Below, piece by piece: positions 19,238-29,057 of a DNA stretch of 64,000 bases. The translations under genes were made by a program, and so were the position numbers. Source of the stretch: Pseudoduganella lutea (GTDB lineage Bacteria; Pseudomonadota; Gammaproteobacteria; Burkholderiales; Burkholderiaceae_D); assembly GCF_004209755.1 (NCBI RefSeq), contig NZ_CP035913.1, positions 6,138,001-6,202,000 on the forward strand, given 5' to 3'. Below the pieces are notes generated by a model, which saw nothing but the letters and a program-made list of their open reading frames with translations, was not told the DNA's origin and made no database searches. The stretch's first letter is position 1. Every line of letters starts with the position of its first letter.

Positions 19238-20119
19238 TCAGGGCGGGGTGATGCGGGACCGGCGCGCGCCGGGGGCGCGTCCGACCAGGGACAACTGATA
19301 TTGCTTCGGCGTGATGCCGACCACGGTGCGGAATTGCTTGGTGAAGTAGCTCTGGCCGCCGAAGCCCGTTTCGGCCGCCACGCGGGCGATATTGTTCACC
19401 TGGGGCAGCAGGCGGCATGCCTCGTGCACTTTCAGGTGCAGGATGTATTGCTTCGGTGTCAGGGAAAAGTGCTGCTTGAACTTGCGCTCGAACGTGGACA
19501 GCGACATGCACGACAGCCGGGCCAGGTGCTCGATGCTGACGTTTTCCATCAGGTGTGCCTGCAGGTATTCGATGCAGGCGCGGAATTCGTGGAAGGGTGC
19601 GATGACGTCCTGCGAGCGCTTGGCATCGCGTGAAAAACCCTCGATGCCGACGATGTCGCCATGCCGGTCGCGCAGTGGCGCCTTCGTCGTGAACAGCCAG
19701 GTCAGTTCGCCGCTCTCGCTGCCGAGCACTTCGAGCTTGTTTTTCACGGTGACGCCCCGTTCCATCACCGACAGGTCGTCGGCGCGGATGCGGTCGGCGA
19801 TGTCGCGGCGGAAGAAATCGTGGTCGGTCTTGCCGAGGATGTCGTTGACGTCGGCCGGATGCGCATTCCCCTTCGCGCGCTGCTCCTGAAGCAGGCGGTT
19901 ACCCCACACGAACTGGCCCGCCTTGTTCTTGGCGAAGTAGTACATGTCCGACAGCGTGTCGAACAACGCACTGGGTTTGGAGATCCCGTGGGCGGCGAAA
20001 AAATTGGCACATTCCGCCCGTGTGCCGGTGCCGGCGCGGGCATCGGGGCCTGCCTGCGGGCGTTCCTCGGGCGTGCCCTGCGATACCACCACACCCCTGC
20101 CAATGACGATCGTGCTCAT
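19238..20119 (-). CDS. AraC-family transcriptional regulator with N-terminal PAS domain
   Basis: Probable activator of the sugar operon; 293 residues from the ATG at 20119, chosen because GGAGA lies before it. An ATG at 20140 in the same frame is possible. Residues about 45-165 form a PAS fold (LFDTLSDMYYFAKNKAGQFV, ILGKTDHDFF, APLRDRHGDIVGIEGFSRD). Residues about 175-270 are two AraC helix-turn-helix units (VSIEHLARLSCMSLSTFERK and NIARVAAETGFGGQSYFTKQ, then FRTVVGITPKQY). A PAS sensor replaces the usual cupin arabinose-binding domain, so the signal may be a small ligand or redox cue rather than the sugar itself. Same strand, 84 bp before the dehydrogenase small subunit. Confidence 0.92.
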   Translation of the reverse strand: MSTIVIGRGVVVSQGTPEERPQAGPDARAGTGTRAECANFFAAHGISKPSALFDTLSDMYYFAKNKAGQFVWGNRLLQEQRAKGNAHPADVNDILGKTDHDFFRRDIADRIRADDLSVMERGVTVKNKLEVLGSESGELTWLFTTKAPLRDRHGDIVGIEGFSRDAKRSQDVIAPFHEFRACIEYLQAHLMENVSIEHLARLSCMSLSTFERKFKQHFSLTPKQYILHLKVHEACRLLPQVNNIARVAAETGFGGQSYFTKQFRTVVGITPKQYQLSLVGRAPGARRSRITPP

Positions 20120-20260
20120 CGCGGCTGTCTCCGTTTTCATTATGTCCGGATAGTAGCATTCCGGTAATTTTCGGCGTGTCAGAAAATCGGAAAAATTTAT
20201 AACGAATTCGGCGCGGGTCCCCGTGGGGCCGGGTGGCTTCGACGCCGATGAACAGCGGTG

Positions 20261-21874
20261 CTACGAGGTTGCGGCGGCGCCCGCGAACCGGGGGGCGAGG
20301 GTGGCCCCGCTCGTCGCCAGCGCCGCCACGGCTTCGAAAGGCTGCGGCTGGCCATACAGCCAGCCCTGCGCATACTCGACCTTCCAGGTGCGCAGGTAAT
20401 CGGCCTGTGCGGGCGTTTCGACGCCTTCGGCAACCATCACCAGCCGCATCGCCGAAGCCATCGCGATGATATGGCTGACCACCTGGTTGGTGGGAGCCGT
20501 GGTGCCGATCGCTTCGATGAACGAGCGGTCGATCTTCAGCGCGTCGACGTGCAACGATTCCAGATAGGACAGGCCGGCGTAGCCGGTGCCGAAATCGTCG
20601 ATCGCCACCTTGATGCCGCGTGCGCGCAGCGCGCCGATGACGGTTCGCGCGGCCTCGATGTCGAGGATGCCCCGCTCGGTGATTTCCACGACCAGGTTGG
20701 CGGCCACGATGCCACCGCGCGCCAGCATGGCGTCGAACAGTTCGACGATCGGATCGGACTCCAGGTCTGTCGTGGAAACATTGACCGCCACGTGGAATGC
20801 CGGGTGCGCGGCCAGGAAATGCCGCGTATCGTGCTCGACCAGCTCGAGCACGCGCGCGGTGAGCGCCGTGATCGTGCCGGTTTGCTCGGCGAGCGGAATG
20901 AAGACGTCGGGGCCGATCAGCTCCCCGGTCGACCGCCGCCAGCGCAGCAGCGCCTCGGCACCGACGCACTGGCCCGACTGCAATGCGACGACCGGCTGGT
21001 ACAGCATGAAGAACTCGTTGTCGCGCAACCCCTTGCGCAATGCGGTGGCGAGCGATGTCTGCTTGCGTGCCAGCAACAGCAGGGCCGCGGCCATCGCGAT
21101 GCCCGCCACCACACCGGCCGGCACCAGCCGCAGTGCGACGACATGGCGGTGGGCCGGCAGGTCCGCCAGCGGCAGCGCCGCCACGCCGGCCGATGGAAAC
21201 AGCGGGGACCGGGTCACGGCGACCAGGTAGCGGCCATCCGTGAAGGTGACTTCACGCCGGTTTCCGAGGCGCTTGAGCCACGCCCGGTCGACAAAGCCGG
21301 TCGACATCGACAACGGTTCGTCGGGCCGGCGTTCCAGGTGCAGCGCCGCCAGCGACATGCCGGGAATGGCGCTGCTGGCATCGAGCGGCAGGTCGGTGTG
21401 GAGCAGGGCCACATAGCCGTCGCGCTCGATCGCCATCATGCGTGTCGTGGTATCGCCTTCGACGGGAACGTGGGAATAGACCTTCAGGCCATCGGAGGCA
21501 CGGAGGATGTGATTTCCCAGCGGCATCGGCGTATTCCCCTGCGATGAGCAGCGGATCACGCCGTCGCGCACGTGGCCGATGGTCTGGATATAGGTCGAAG
21601 TCAGGTCGATGCGCCGCATCAGTGCGAGCTGGCCGGAGGCACACGGGGCGTCGCGGGACTGCGCCAGCTGGCGGATGCCGCCCAGCGATTGCCGCACCAT
21701 CTCGTCGGCCCGGTGTCCCACCTGGCGCGCATACCGCAGAGCCAGGTCGGCCTGCGTGGCGTAGGCATGGCGATCGGCTTCGCGCCACGCCAGCCACGGG
21801 GGCGCCAGCAGCGCGCCCAGCGCGGCCAGAATCGTGCAGGCAAGCAGGAAACGGTTCCGCAGCACGTTCTTCAT
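20261..21874 (-). CDS. CSS-motif EAL-domain cyclic-di-GMP phosphodiesterase
   Basis: Membrane-bound c-di-GMP phosphodiesterase of 537 residues. Transmembrane helix 1 is at about residues 8-30. The periplasmic CSS domain has the name-giving Cys-Ser-Ser at 109-111, which in this family takes part in disulfide/redox control. Helix 2 is at about 248-269. The EAL domain keeps all catalytic motifs: GAEALLRW (E307), VAVNVS, VVEITERG, AIDDFGTGYAGLSYL, LKIDRSF, MVAEGVET. An active enzyme is therefore expected. The start at 21874 is used because GGGAGGGG lies upstream and the hydrophobic helix follows at once. No co-transcribed partner is evident. Confidence 0.93.
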   Translation of the reverse strand: MKNVLRNRFLLACTILAALGALLAPPWLAWREADRHAYATQADLALRYARQVGHRADEMVRQSLGGIRQLAQSRDAPCASGQLALMRRIDLTSTYIQTIGHVRDGVIRCSSQGNTPMPLGNHILRASDGLKVYSHVPVEGDTTTRMMAIERDGYVALLHTDLPLDASSAIPGMSLAALHLERRPDEPLSMSTGFVDRAWLKRLGNRREVTFTDGRYLVAVTRSPLFPSAGVAALPLADLPAHRHVVALRLVPAGVVAGIAMAAALLLLARKQTSLATALRKGLRDNEFFMLYQPVVALQSGQCVGAEALLRWRRSTGELIGPDVFIPLAEQTGTITALTARVLELVEHDTRHFLAAHPAFHVAVNVSTTDLESDPIVELFDAMLARGGIVAANLVVEITERGILDIEAARTVIGALRARGIKVAIDDFGTGYAGLSYLESLHVDALKIDRSFIEAIGTTAPTNQVVSHIIAMASAMRLVMVAEGVETPAQADYLRTWKVEYAQGWLYGQPQPFEAVAALATSGATLAPRFAGAAATS

Positions 21875-22106
21875 CAGGGTTCGCCCCTCCCGCGCGCCCT
21901 GCCTGCACCCGCTGGTGCGGCACCGGCGCATCGTCGATATCCGGGCGCCAGTATAGTGGGAAGTGCCGGCCGGGGCCGCGCGGTTATGCCCGCCGGCGCT
22001 CCGCGTTCATGCGCATGCGCGCCGCCGTGCCTGCCGATTCCGTGCTATCCAGCCACGCCGGCGCCATGCTAGATTGCGCTACCATTTACAATAAAGCGAG
22101 ACACCG

Positions 22107-22940
22107 ATGACCTTCCTGCTCCATACCGCCCGCCTGGGCCTGATGACCGCCGCGATCGCCTTTGCCGGCCACGCCGGTGCCGCCGACGGCGCGTGGAAAC
22201 CGCTCTTCAATGGCAAGGACCTGAGCGGCTGGACCACGTGGGTCAGCATGCAGCCCACGTCCGACAACATGAAGACGCCCACCACGATCCGCGGCGCGAA
22301 CAACGATCCGAAAAAGGTGTTCTCGGTCGTCGACGGCATGCTGCGCGTGTCCGGCGAGGAGTGGGGCGGCGTCTCTACGACGGGCGAGTACGCGAACTTC
22401 CACCTGAAGTTCGACTTCAAGTGGGGCGAGAAAAAATGGTTCCCGCGGCTGGACGCGCCGCGCGACAGCGGCCTGCTGTACTACGCGGTCGGCCCGGAAG
22501 GCGCGCAAAGCGGCCACTGGATGCGCAGCCACGAATTCCAGATCCAGGAAGGCGACTGCGGCGACTACCACAGCCTCGATGGCGTGACCGTCGACGCCCG
22601 CGTGGGCGATGCGAACCAGGGCGACTGGAAGTTTTTCCGCTATGAACCATCGCAGCCGCTGCGCACCGGCCTCGCTGCCCGCATCCTGAAGAAGGGCAAT
22701 TACGAAAAACCGTCGGGCCAGTGGAACACGATGGAAGTCATCGCCGACGGCAAGACACTCATCCACATCGTCAACGGCCATGAAGTCTTCCGCGGCGAGA
22801 ATTCGCTGCAGAAGGTCGATGGCAAGACCGTGCCACTGGCACGCGGAAAATTCCAGATCCAGTCCGAGGGGGCGGAGACTTTCTATCGCAATATCGTCGT
22901 GAAGCAGCTCGACGGGCCGGCTGCGGTGGCGAAATACTGA
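22107..22940 (+). CDS. Exported DUF1080 (3-keto-disaccharide hydrolase-like) protein
   Basis: Secreted protein of 277 residues with a signal peptide (cleavage near GHAGA-AD, about residue 26). The mature N-terminus WKPLFNGKDLSGWTTW is the DUF1080 signature, and the rest is the expected jelly-roll (HLKFDFKWGEKKWFPRLDAP, DSGLLYYAVG, WMRSHEFQIQEGDCGDY). Members of this fold (PF06439) have been shown to hydrolyse 3-keto-disaccharides or 3-keto-glycosides. Its location 3 kb from a glucoside-3-dehydrogenase-like pair supports that role here, although it is on the opposite strand with its own promoter. Followed by an inverted-repeat element. Confidence 0.88.
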   Translation: MTFLLHTARLGLMTAAIAFAGHAGAADGAWKPLFNGKDLSGWTTWVSMQPTSDNMKTPTTIRGANNDPKKVFSVVDGMLRVSGEEWGGVSTTGEYANFHLKFDFKWGEKKWFPRLDAPRDSGLLYYAVGPEGAQSGHWMRSHEFQIQEGDCGDYHSLDGVTVDARVGDANQGDWKFFRYEPSQPLRTGLAARILKKGNYEKPSGQWNTMEVIADGKTLIHIVNGHEVFRGENSLQKVDGKTVPLARGKFQIQSEGAETFYRNIVVKQLDGPAAVAKY

Positions 22941-22949
22941 TCAGCAAAA

Positions 22950-23062
22950 CAGGGGTGTTTCCCACAAACAGGGGACGTACCCCTGTTTCCCGGAAAGATT
23001 CCAATAGGCTGTTTCGCTTGACTGGCCTCCTGTTTCCCAGAAACAGGGGTACGTCCCCAGTT
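22950..23062. repeat. Inverted-repeat element with GGGGACGTACCCC core
   Basis: An 18-base sequence ggggacgtacccctgttt (22971-22988) recurs perfectly inverted at 23041-23058. Each copy lies in its own palindrome: AAACAGGGG-acgta-CCCCTGTTT at 22966-22988 and CCTGTTT-cccag-AAACAGG at 23029-23047. A further partial AACAGGGGT copy is at 22948-22956. It fills the space between the convergent DUF1080 and LysR genes, so it may serve as a bidirectional terminator. Similar ACGTACCCC-containing intergenic repeats are, to my recollection, scattered in many betaproteobacterial genomes. Confidence 0.7.
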
Positions 23063-23075
23063 TTGTTGGGGTGAA

Positions 23076-23996
23076 TCAGTTGCGCGCTTTTTCCCAATAC
23101 CCCGGCGAGTTGTACACCTTCTTCAGGTGATCGATAAAATGCCGGATCTTGGCCGGCAGGTAGCGCTGCTGCGGGTAGACTGCCTGGATCGGGTAGCTCG
23201 GCACGGCATACTCGTCGAGCACCGTCACGAGTTCGCCCCGTTTCAGCTCGGACTGGATTTCCCACGTCGAGCGCCAGCCGATACCCAGGCCCTGCTTGAC
23301 CCAGTCGAACAGCAGTTCGCCGTCGTTGCAGGACAGGTCGCCATCCACGCGCACGGCGAACGGTTTTCCTTCGTTATGGAAGATCCAGCCGCGCTGCTGG
23401 CCACCCTGCAGGTTGAAGGCCAGGCAGTTGTGGCGCACCAGGTCGTCCGGTGTGCGGGGGATGCCGTGGCGTTCGAAGTAGGCGGTGGTGCCGCATACCA
23501 CGCGGCGGTTCGGGAACAGCGGCACGGCCACGTAGTTCGGGTCGGTGACTTCGCCGATGCGGATCGACATGTCATAGCCTTCGCGCACCAGGTCCACCAC
23601 GCTGTCGGTCAGGTTGAACGACATTTTCAGTTCCGGGTGGTGCGAGCGGAACGCCGGCGCGTGCGGCGCCACGTGCGAGCGGCCGAAGGCGGCCGGCGCG
23701 GAGACGACCAGGTGGCCCCGCACCGTGGCGCGGCCGGCGCTGATGCTGTTTTCGGCAATGTCGAAATCGCGCAACAGTTGGCGGCAGGGTTCGATGAATT
23801 GTTCGCCCAGCGCGGTCAATGTGAGACCCCGCGTGGAGCGGTGCATCAGGCGCACGCCGAGGCGGCGTTCGAGAGCATCGAGGCGGCGCCCCATGACGAC
23901 GGGCGTCACGCCCTCTGCGACGGCGGCAGCGGCGAAGCTGCCCTTTTCGGTGACAAGCAGGAAACTGCGAATTTCTGTGTAACGGTCCAATTGCAT
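23076..23996 (-). CDS. LysR-family transcriptional regulator, probable regulator of the glyoxylate operon
   Basis: LysR regulator of 306 residues. The winged helix-turn-helix is at residues about 5-65 ([40 protein letters not shown]) and the periplasmic-binding-like effector domain begins about residue 92 ([20 protein letters not shown]). Divergent from gcl with 97 bp between starts and a dyad of LysR type in that gap, so control of gcl and autorepression are expected. The effector may be glyoxylate or tartronate semialdehyde, as inference from context. In the family, the [14 protein letters not shown] variant of helix 3 is common in the D-malate/citrate-type subgroup, so no more precise name is given. 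Confidence 0.93.
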   Translation of the reverse strand: MQLDRYTEIRSFLLVTEKGSFAAAAVAEGVTPVVMGRRLDALERRLGVRLMHRSTRGLTLTALGEQFIEPCRQLLRDFDIAENSISAGRATVRGHLVVSAPAAFGRSHVAPHAPAFRSHHPELKMSFNLTDSVVDLVREGYDMSIRIGEVTDPNYVAVPLFPNRRVVCGTTAYFERHGIPRTPDDLVRHNCLAFNLQGGQQRGWIFHNEGKPFAVRVDGDLSCNDGELLFDWVKQGLGIGWRSTWEIQSELKRGELVTVLDEYAVPSYPIQAVYPQQRYLPAKIRHFIDHLKKVYNSPGYWEKARN

Positions 23997-24002
23997 ACTC
24001 CA

Positions 24003-24023
24003 AGTATCGACTGATCGAATACT
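24003..24023. promoter_or_regulatory. LysR-type operator between the LysR gene and gcl
   Basis: AGTAT at 24003-24007 and ATACT at 24019-24023 are inverted around 11 bases, matching the T-N11-A rule of LysR-family boxes. The site lies 7 bp before the regulator start and about 70 bp before gcl, where both divergent promoters would be. Confidence 0.6.
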
Positions 24024-24093
24024 AGCAGCAATTCAACAGATTGCGCCATCTCCGTATGCTGGGACCATTGACATTAACCCCCAGGAGACGAGC

Positions 24094-25872
<1,779 letters not shown>

Positions 25873-25890
25873 GCGACGTAACGGAAGCAC

Positions 25891-25911
25891 AGCCCGGCAA
25901 GGTGCCGGGCT
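25891..25911 (+). other. Intercistronic hairpin between gcl and hyi
   Basis: AGCCCGGCA (25891-25899) pairs perfectly with TGCCGGGCT (25903-25911) around a 3-base loop; no T run follows. Likely an mRNA-stabilising or partially attenuating stem rather than a full terminator, since the next gene has its own strong ribosome site 40 bp on. Confidence 0.6.
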
Positions 25912-25951
25912 GCAAGCAACAAGCATTGCACGAGCAAACAAGGAGAACCAC

Positions 25952-26728
25952 ATGCCAAGATTCGCAGCCAACCTGACCATGCTCTTCAACGAGCTGCCGT
26001 TCCTGGAACGCTTCAAGGCCGCCGCCGACGCGGGCTTCAAGGGCGTCGAGTACCTGTTCCCGTACCCGTTCGCCAAGGAAGAACTGGCGGCGCAGCTGGA
26101 ACAGCACGGCCTCACGCAGGTGTTGCACAACCTGCCAGCCGGTAACTGGGAAAAGGGCGAGCGGGGTATTGCCTGCCATCCGGACCGCGTGGAAGAATTC
26201 CGCGAAGGCGTGGACCGGGCGATCGAATACGCGACCGCGCTGCGCTGCCGCACCGTGAACTGCCTGGTGGGCATCGCGCCGGCCGGCGTTTCCGAGGAAG
26301 TGCTGCGCAAGACCGTGGTCGACAACCTGGCCTACGCGGCGGCAAAGCTGAAGGAAGCGGGCATCCGCCTGCTGGTCGAGCCGATCAACACGTACGACAT
26401 TCCCGGCTTCTACCTGAACCGCACGGAACAGGCGCTGCGCCTGCTCGACGAAGTGGGCTCCGACAACCTGTTCGTGCAGTACGACGTGTACCACGCCCAG
26501 CGCACCGAAGGGGAACTGGGCGCCACGCTGACACGGCACCTGAACCGCATCGGCCACATCCAGGTGGCGGACAACCCGGGCCGCAATGAACCGGGCACCG
26601 GCGAAATCAACTACGGCTGGCTGTTCCGCCACATCGACAAGATCGGCTACGACGGCTGGATCGGCTGCGAATACAAGCCCGCCGGCGACACGCGCGAAGG
26701 CCTGAGCTGGCTCCAGGACGTGAAGTAA
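25952..26728 (+). CDS. hyi: Hydroxypyruvate isomerase
   Basis: Interconverts hydroxypyruvate and tartronate semialdehyde. 258 residues, TIM barrel of the AP-endonuclease-2 fold. N-terminus PRFAANLTMLFNELPFLERF is diagnostic. Metal/catalytic residues appear in LLVEPINTYDIPGFYL (Glu), LFVQYDVYHAQRTEGE (Asp, His), GHIQVADNPGRNEPGTGEIN and WIGCEYKP (Glu). Excellent ribosome site (AAGGAGAACCAC). Always found beside gcl in this type of operon, where it recycles hydroxypyruvate leaking from tartronate semialdehyde. Confidence 0.97.
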   Translation: MPRFAANLTMLFNELPFLERFKAAADAGFKGVEYLFPYPFAKEELAAQLEQHGLTQVLHNLPAGNWEKGERGIACHPDRVEEFREGVDRAIEYATALRCRTVNCLVGIAPAGVSEEVLRKTVVDNLAYAAAKLKEAGIRLLVEPINTYDIPGFYLNRTEQALRLLDEVGSDNLFVQYDVYHAQRTEGELGATLTRHLNRIGHIQVADNPGRNEPGTGEINYGWLFRHIDKIGYDGWIGCEYKPAGDTREGLSWLQDVK

Positions 26729-26800
26729 GCAATACACGCAGTACACGCACTACACATAGCAGTACCCCGGACAACTGAAGAGAACACAGAGGAGAACATC

Positions 26801-27703
26801 ATGGCAAATATCGGATTCATCGGCCTGGGCATCATGGGCACCCCGATGGCGAAACACCTGGCGGACGCCGGCAACACCCTGTTCACGTACTCGCAGACCC
26901 CGACCCCGTCGAACCTGATCGAAGCCGGCGCCAACGTGTGCGCCTGCGGTACCGACGTGGCCAAGGCCGCCGACATCATCTTCGTGATGGTGCCGGATAC
27001 GCCGCACGTGGAAGACGTGCTGTTCGGCGAGCACGGCCTGTCGAAAGGCCTGACCGCCGGCAAGATCGTCGTCGACATGAGCTCGATCTCGCCGGTCGCC
27101 ACGAAGGATTTCGCCAAGCGCATCAACGCGCTGGGCTGCGAATACCTGGATGCGCCCGTGTCCGGCGGTGAAGTCGGCGCCAAGGCCGCTTCGCTGACGA
27201 TCATGGTCGGCGGCAGCCCGGAAGCGTTCGAGAAAGTGAAGCCGCTGTTCCAGCTGATGGGCAAGAACATCACGCTGGTGGGCGGCAACGGCGACGGCCA
27301 GATCACCAAGGTGGCCAACCAGATCATCGTGGCGCTGACCATCGAAGCGGTCGGCGAGGCGCTGCTGCTGGCCGCCAAGGCCGGTGCCGATCCGGCCCGC
27401 GTGCGTGAAGCGCTGATGGGTGGCTTCGCTGCCTCGCGCATCCTGGAAGTCCACGGCGAGCGCATGATCAAGCGCACGTTCGATCCGGGCTTCCGCATCG
27501 ACCTGCACCGCAAGGACCTGAACCTGGCCCTGACGACCGCACGCCAGCTGAACATGTCGCTGCCGAACACGGCGACCGCGCAGGAACTGTTCAACGCCTG
27601 CGCCGCGCGCGACGGCGGTAACTGGGATCACTCGGCCATGGTCCGTGCCCTGGAAGTGATGGCCAACTTCGAGATCGGCCAGCAGGCAGGGAACTCGAAA
27701 TGA
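26801..27703 (+). CDS. glxR: 2-hydroxy-3-oxopropionate (tartronate semialdehyde) reductase
   Basis: Reduces tartronate semialdehyde to D-glycerate with NAD(P)H. 300 residues, beta-hydroxyacid dehydrogenase family. N-terminal dinucleotide motif GFIGLGIMGTPMAKHLADAG; substrate-binding DAPVSGGEVGAKAASLTIMV about residue 118; catalytic Lys in GQITKVANQIIVALTIEA about residue 170; C-terminal KDLNLALTTARQLNMSLPNT. Ribosome site GAGGAGAACATC. The stop overlaps the glycerate kinase start (ATGA), so the reductase and kinase are translationally coupled. Could also be called GarR; the gcl-hyi linkage favours GlxR. Confidence 0.96.
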   Translation: MANIGFIGLGIMGTPMAKHLADAGNTLFTYSQTPTPSNLIEAGANVCACGTDVAKAADIIFVMVPDTPHVEDVLFGEHGLSKGLTAGKIVVDMSSISPVATKDFAKRINALGCEYLDAPVSGGEVGAKAASLTIMVGGSPEAFEKVKPLFQLMGKNITLVGGNGDGQITKVANQIIVALTIEAVGEALLLAAKAGADPARVREALMGGFAASRILEVHGERMIKRTFDPGFRIDLHRKDLNLALTTARQLNMSLPNTATAQELFNACAARDGGNWDHSAMVRALEVMANFEIGQQAGNSK

Positions 27704-28962
27704 TCGCCGCGCCGCGTGAACTGTTAGGGGCAATGTTTACCGCCGCCGTGAACGCGGCGCAGCCATCGCTCACCATCGGCAAGTACCTGCCGCCCGCGCC
27801 CAAGGGCCGCACGATCGTCATTGGCGCCGGCAAGGCGTCGGCGGCGATGGCCCAGGCGCTGGAAAAAAACTGGCCGGGCAAGATCGACGGCATCGTCGTG
27901 ACCCGCTACGGCTATGCCGTGCCGTGCGAACGCATCGAGATCCTCGAGGCGGCGCACCCGGTGCCCGACGCGGCCGGCCGCATCGCGGCCGAGCGCATCC
28001 TCGGCGCCGTGCAGGGGCTGACGAGTGACGACCTGGTGATCTGCCTGATCTCCGGCGGCGGCTCTTCGCTGCTGCCGCTGCCGGGCGAGGGCGTCACGCT
28101 GGAGGACAAGCAGGCGATCAACCGCGCGCTGCTGGCCTCGGGCGCCACGATTACCGAGATGAACTGCGTGCGCCGCCACCTGTCCGCCATCAAGGGCGGC
28201 CGGCTGGCAGCGGCCTGCTACCCGGCGCGCGTGGTCAATCTCCTGATTTCCGACGTGCCGGGCGACCACCCGGCCGACATCGCCTCCGGTCCGACCGTGG
28301 GCGACGCGACGACCTGCGCCGACGCGCTGGACATCGTCAAGCGCTACGGCATCGAGCTACCCGCCGGCGCGCGCCGCCTGCTGGAAAGCGGCGATGGCGA
28401 AACGATCAAGCCGGGCGACCGCCGCCTGGAAAACGTCACCACCCACATCATCGCCTCGCCGCAACAGGCGCTGGAAGCGGCTGCCGCCGTGGCCCGCGAC
28501 GCCGGCGTGACGCCCGTGATCCTGGGCGACAGCATCGAAGGCGAAGCGCGCGAGGTGGCCCGCGTGATGGGCGGCATCGCACTGCAGGTTCATCGCCACG
28601 ACCAGCCCGTGCCGAAGCCGTGCGTGCTGCTGTCCGGCGGGGAAACCACGGTGACGCTGCGCGGCAATGGCCGCGGTGGCCGTAACGTGGAATTCCTGTT
28701 GGCCCTCGCGATCGCGCTCGATGGCGCATCCGACGTGCACGGCGTAGCCGCCGACACCGATGGTGTCGATGGGGCCGAAGAAGTGGCCGGCGCCTTCATC
28801 GGCCCGGACACGCTGGCACGCGCCTGGGCCAGCGGCATCCGTCCTCGCGACAGCCTGGACAACAATGACGGGCATGGTTTCTTTGGCGCCCTGGGCGACG
28901 CACTGATCACCGGGCCCACCCTTACCAACGTCAACGACTTCCGGGCAATCCTGCTGGTGTAA
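27700..28962 (+). CDS. ttuD: Glycerate 2-kinase, MOFRL family (GckA/TtuD type)
   Basis: Phosphorylates D-glycerate to 2-phosphoglycerate. 420 residues with the DUF4147 N-terminal domain (GRTIVIGAGKASAAMAQALE about residue 32, LVICLISGGGSSLLPLPGEG about 112) and the C-terminal MOFRL domain (NVEFLLALAIALDG, AADTDGVDGAEEVAGAFIGP). Members have sometimes been annotated as hydroxypyruvate reductase TtuD, but the fold is that of a kinase and the operon already has its reductase. Its product 2-phosphoglycerate becomes PEP through enolase (not in this window), the substrate of the pyruvate kinase encoded next. Confidence 0.93.
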   Translation: MIAAPRELLGAMFTAAVNAAQPSLTIGKYLPPAPKGRTIVIGAGKASAAMAQALEKNWPGKIDGIVVTRYGYAVPCERIEILEAAHPVPDAAGRIAAERILGAVQGLTSDDLVICLISGGGSSLLPLPGEGVTLEDKQAINRALLASGATITEMNCVRRHLSAIKGGRLAAACYPARVVNLLISDVPGDHPADIASGPTVGDATTCADALDIVKRYGIELPAGARRLLESGDGETIKPGDRRLENVTTHIIASPQQALEAAAAVARDAGVTPVILGDSIEGEAREVARVMGGIALQVHRHDQPVPKPCVLLSGGETTVTLRGNGRGGRNVEFLLALAIALDGASDVHGVAADTDGVDGAEEVAGAFIGPDTLARAWASGIRPRDSLDNNDGHGFFGALGDALITGPTLTNVNDFRAILLV

Positions 28963-29057
28963 CAGCGGGCTGTAACAACGGGGCGGCAAATTCGCGGATG
29001 CGATGCCGCAGCCCCGGTTTCCGATGTCCTGAACGCATAAAAATATTTGGAGAACGC

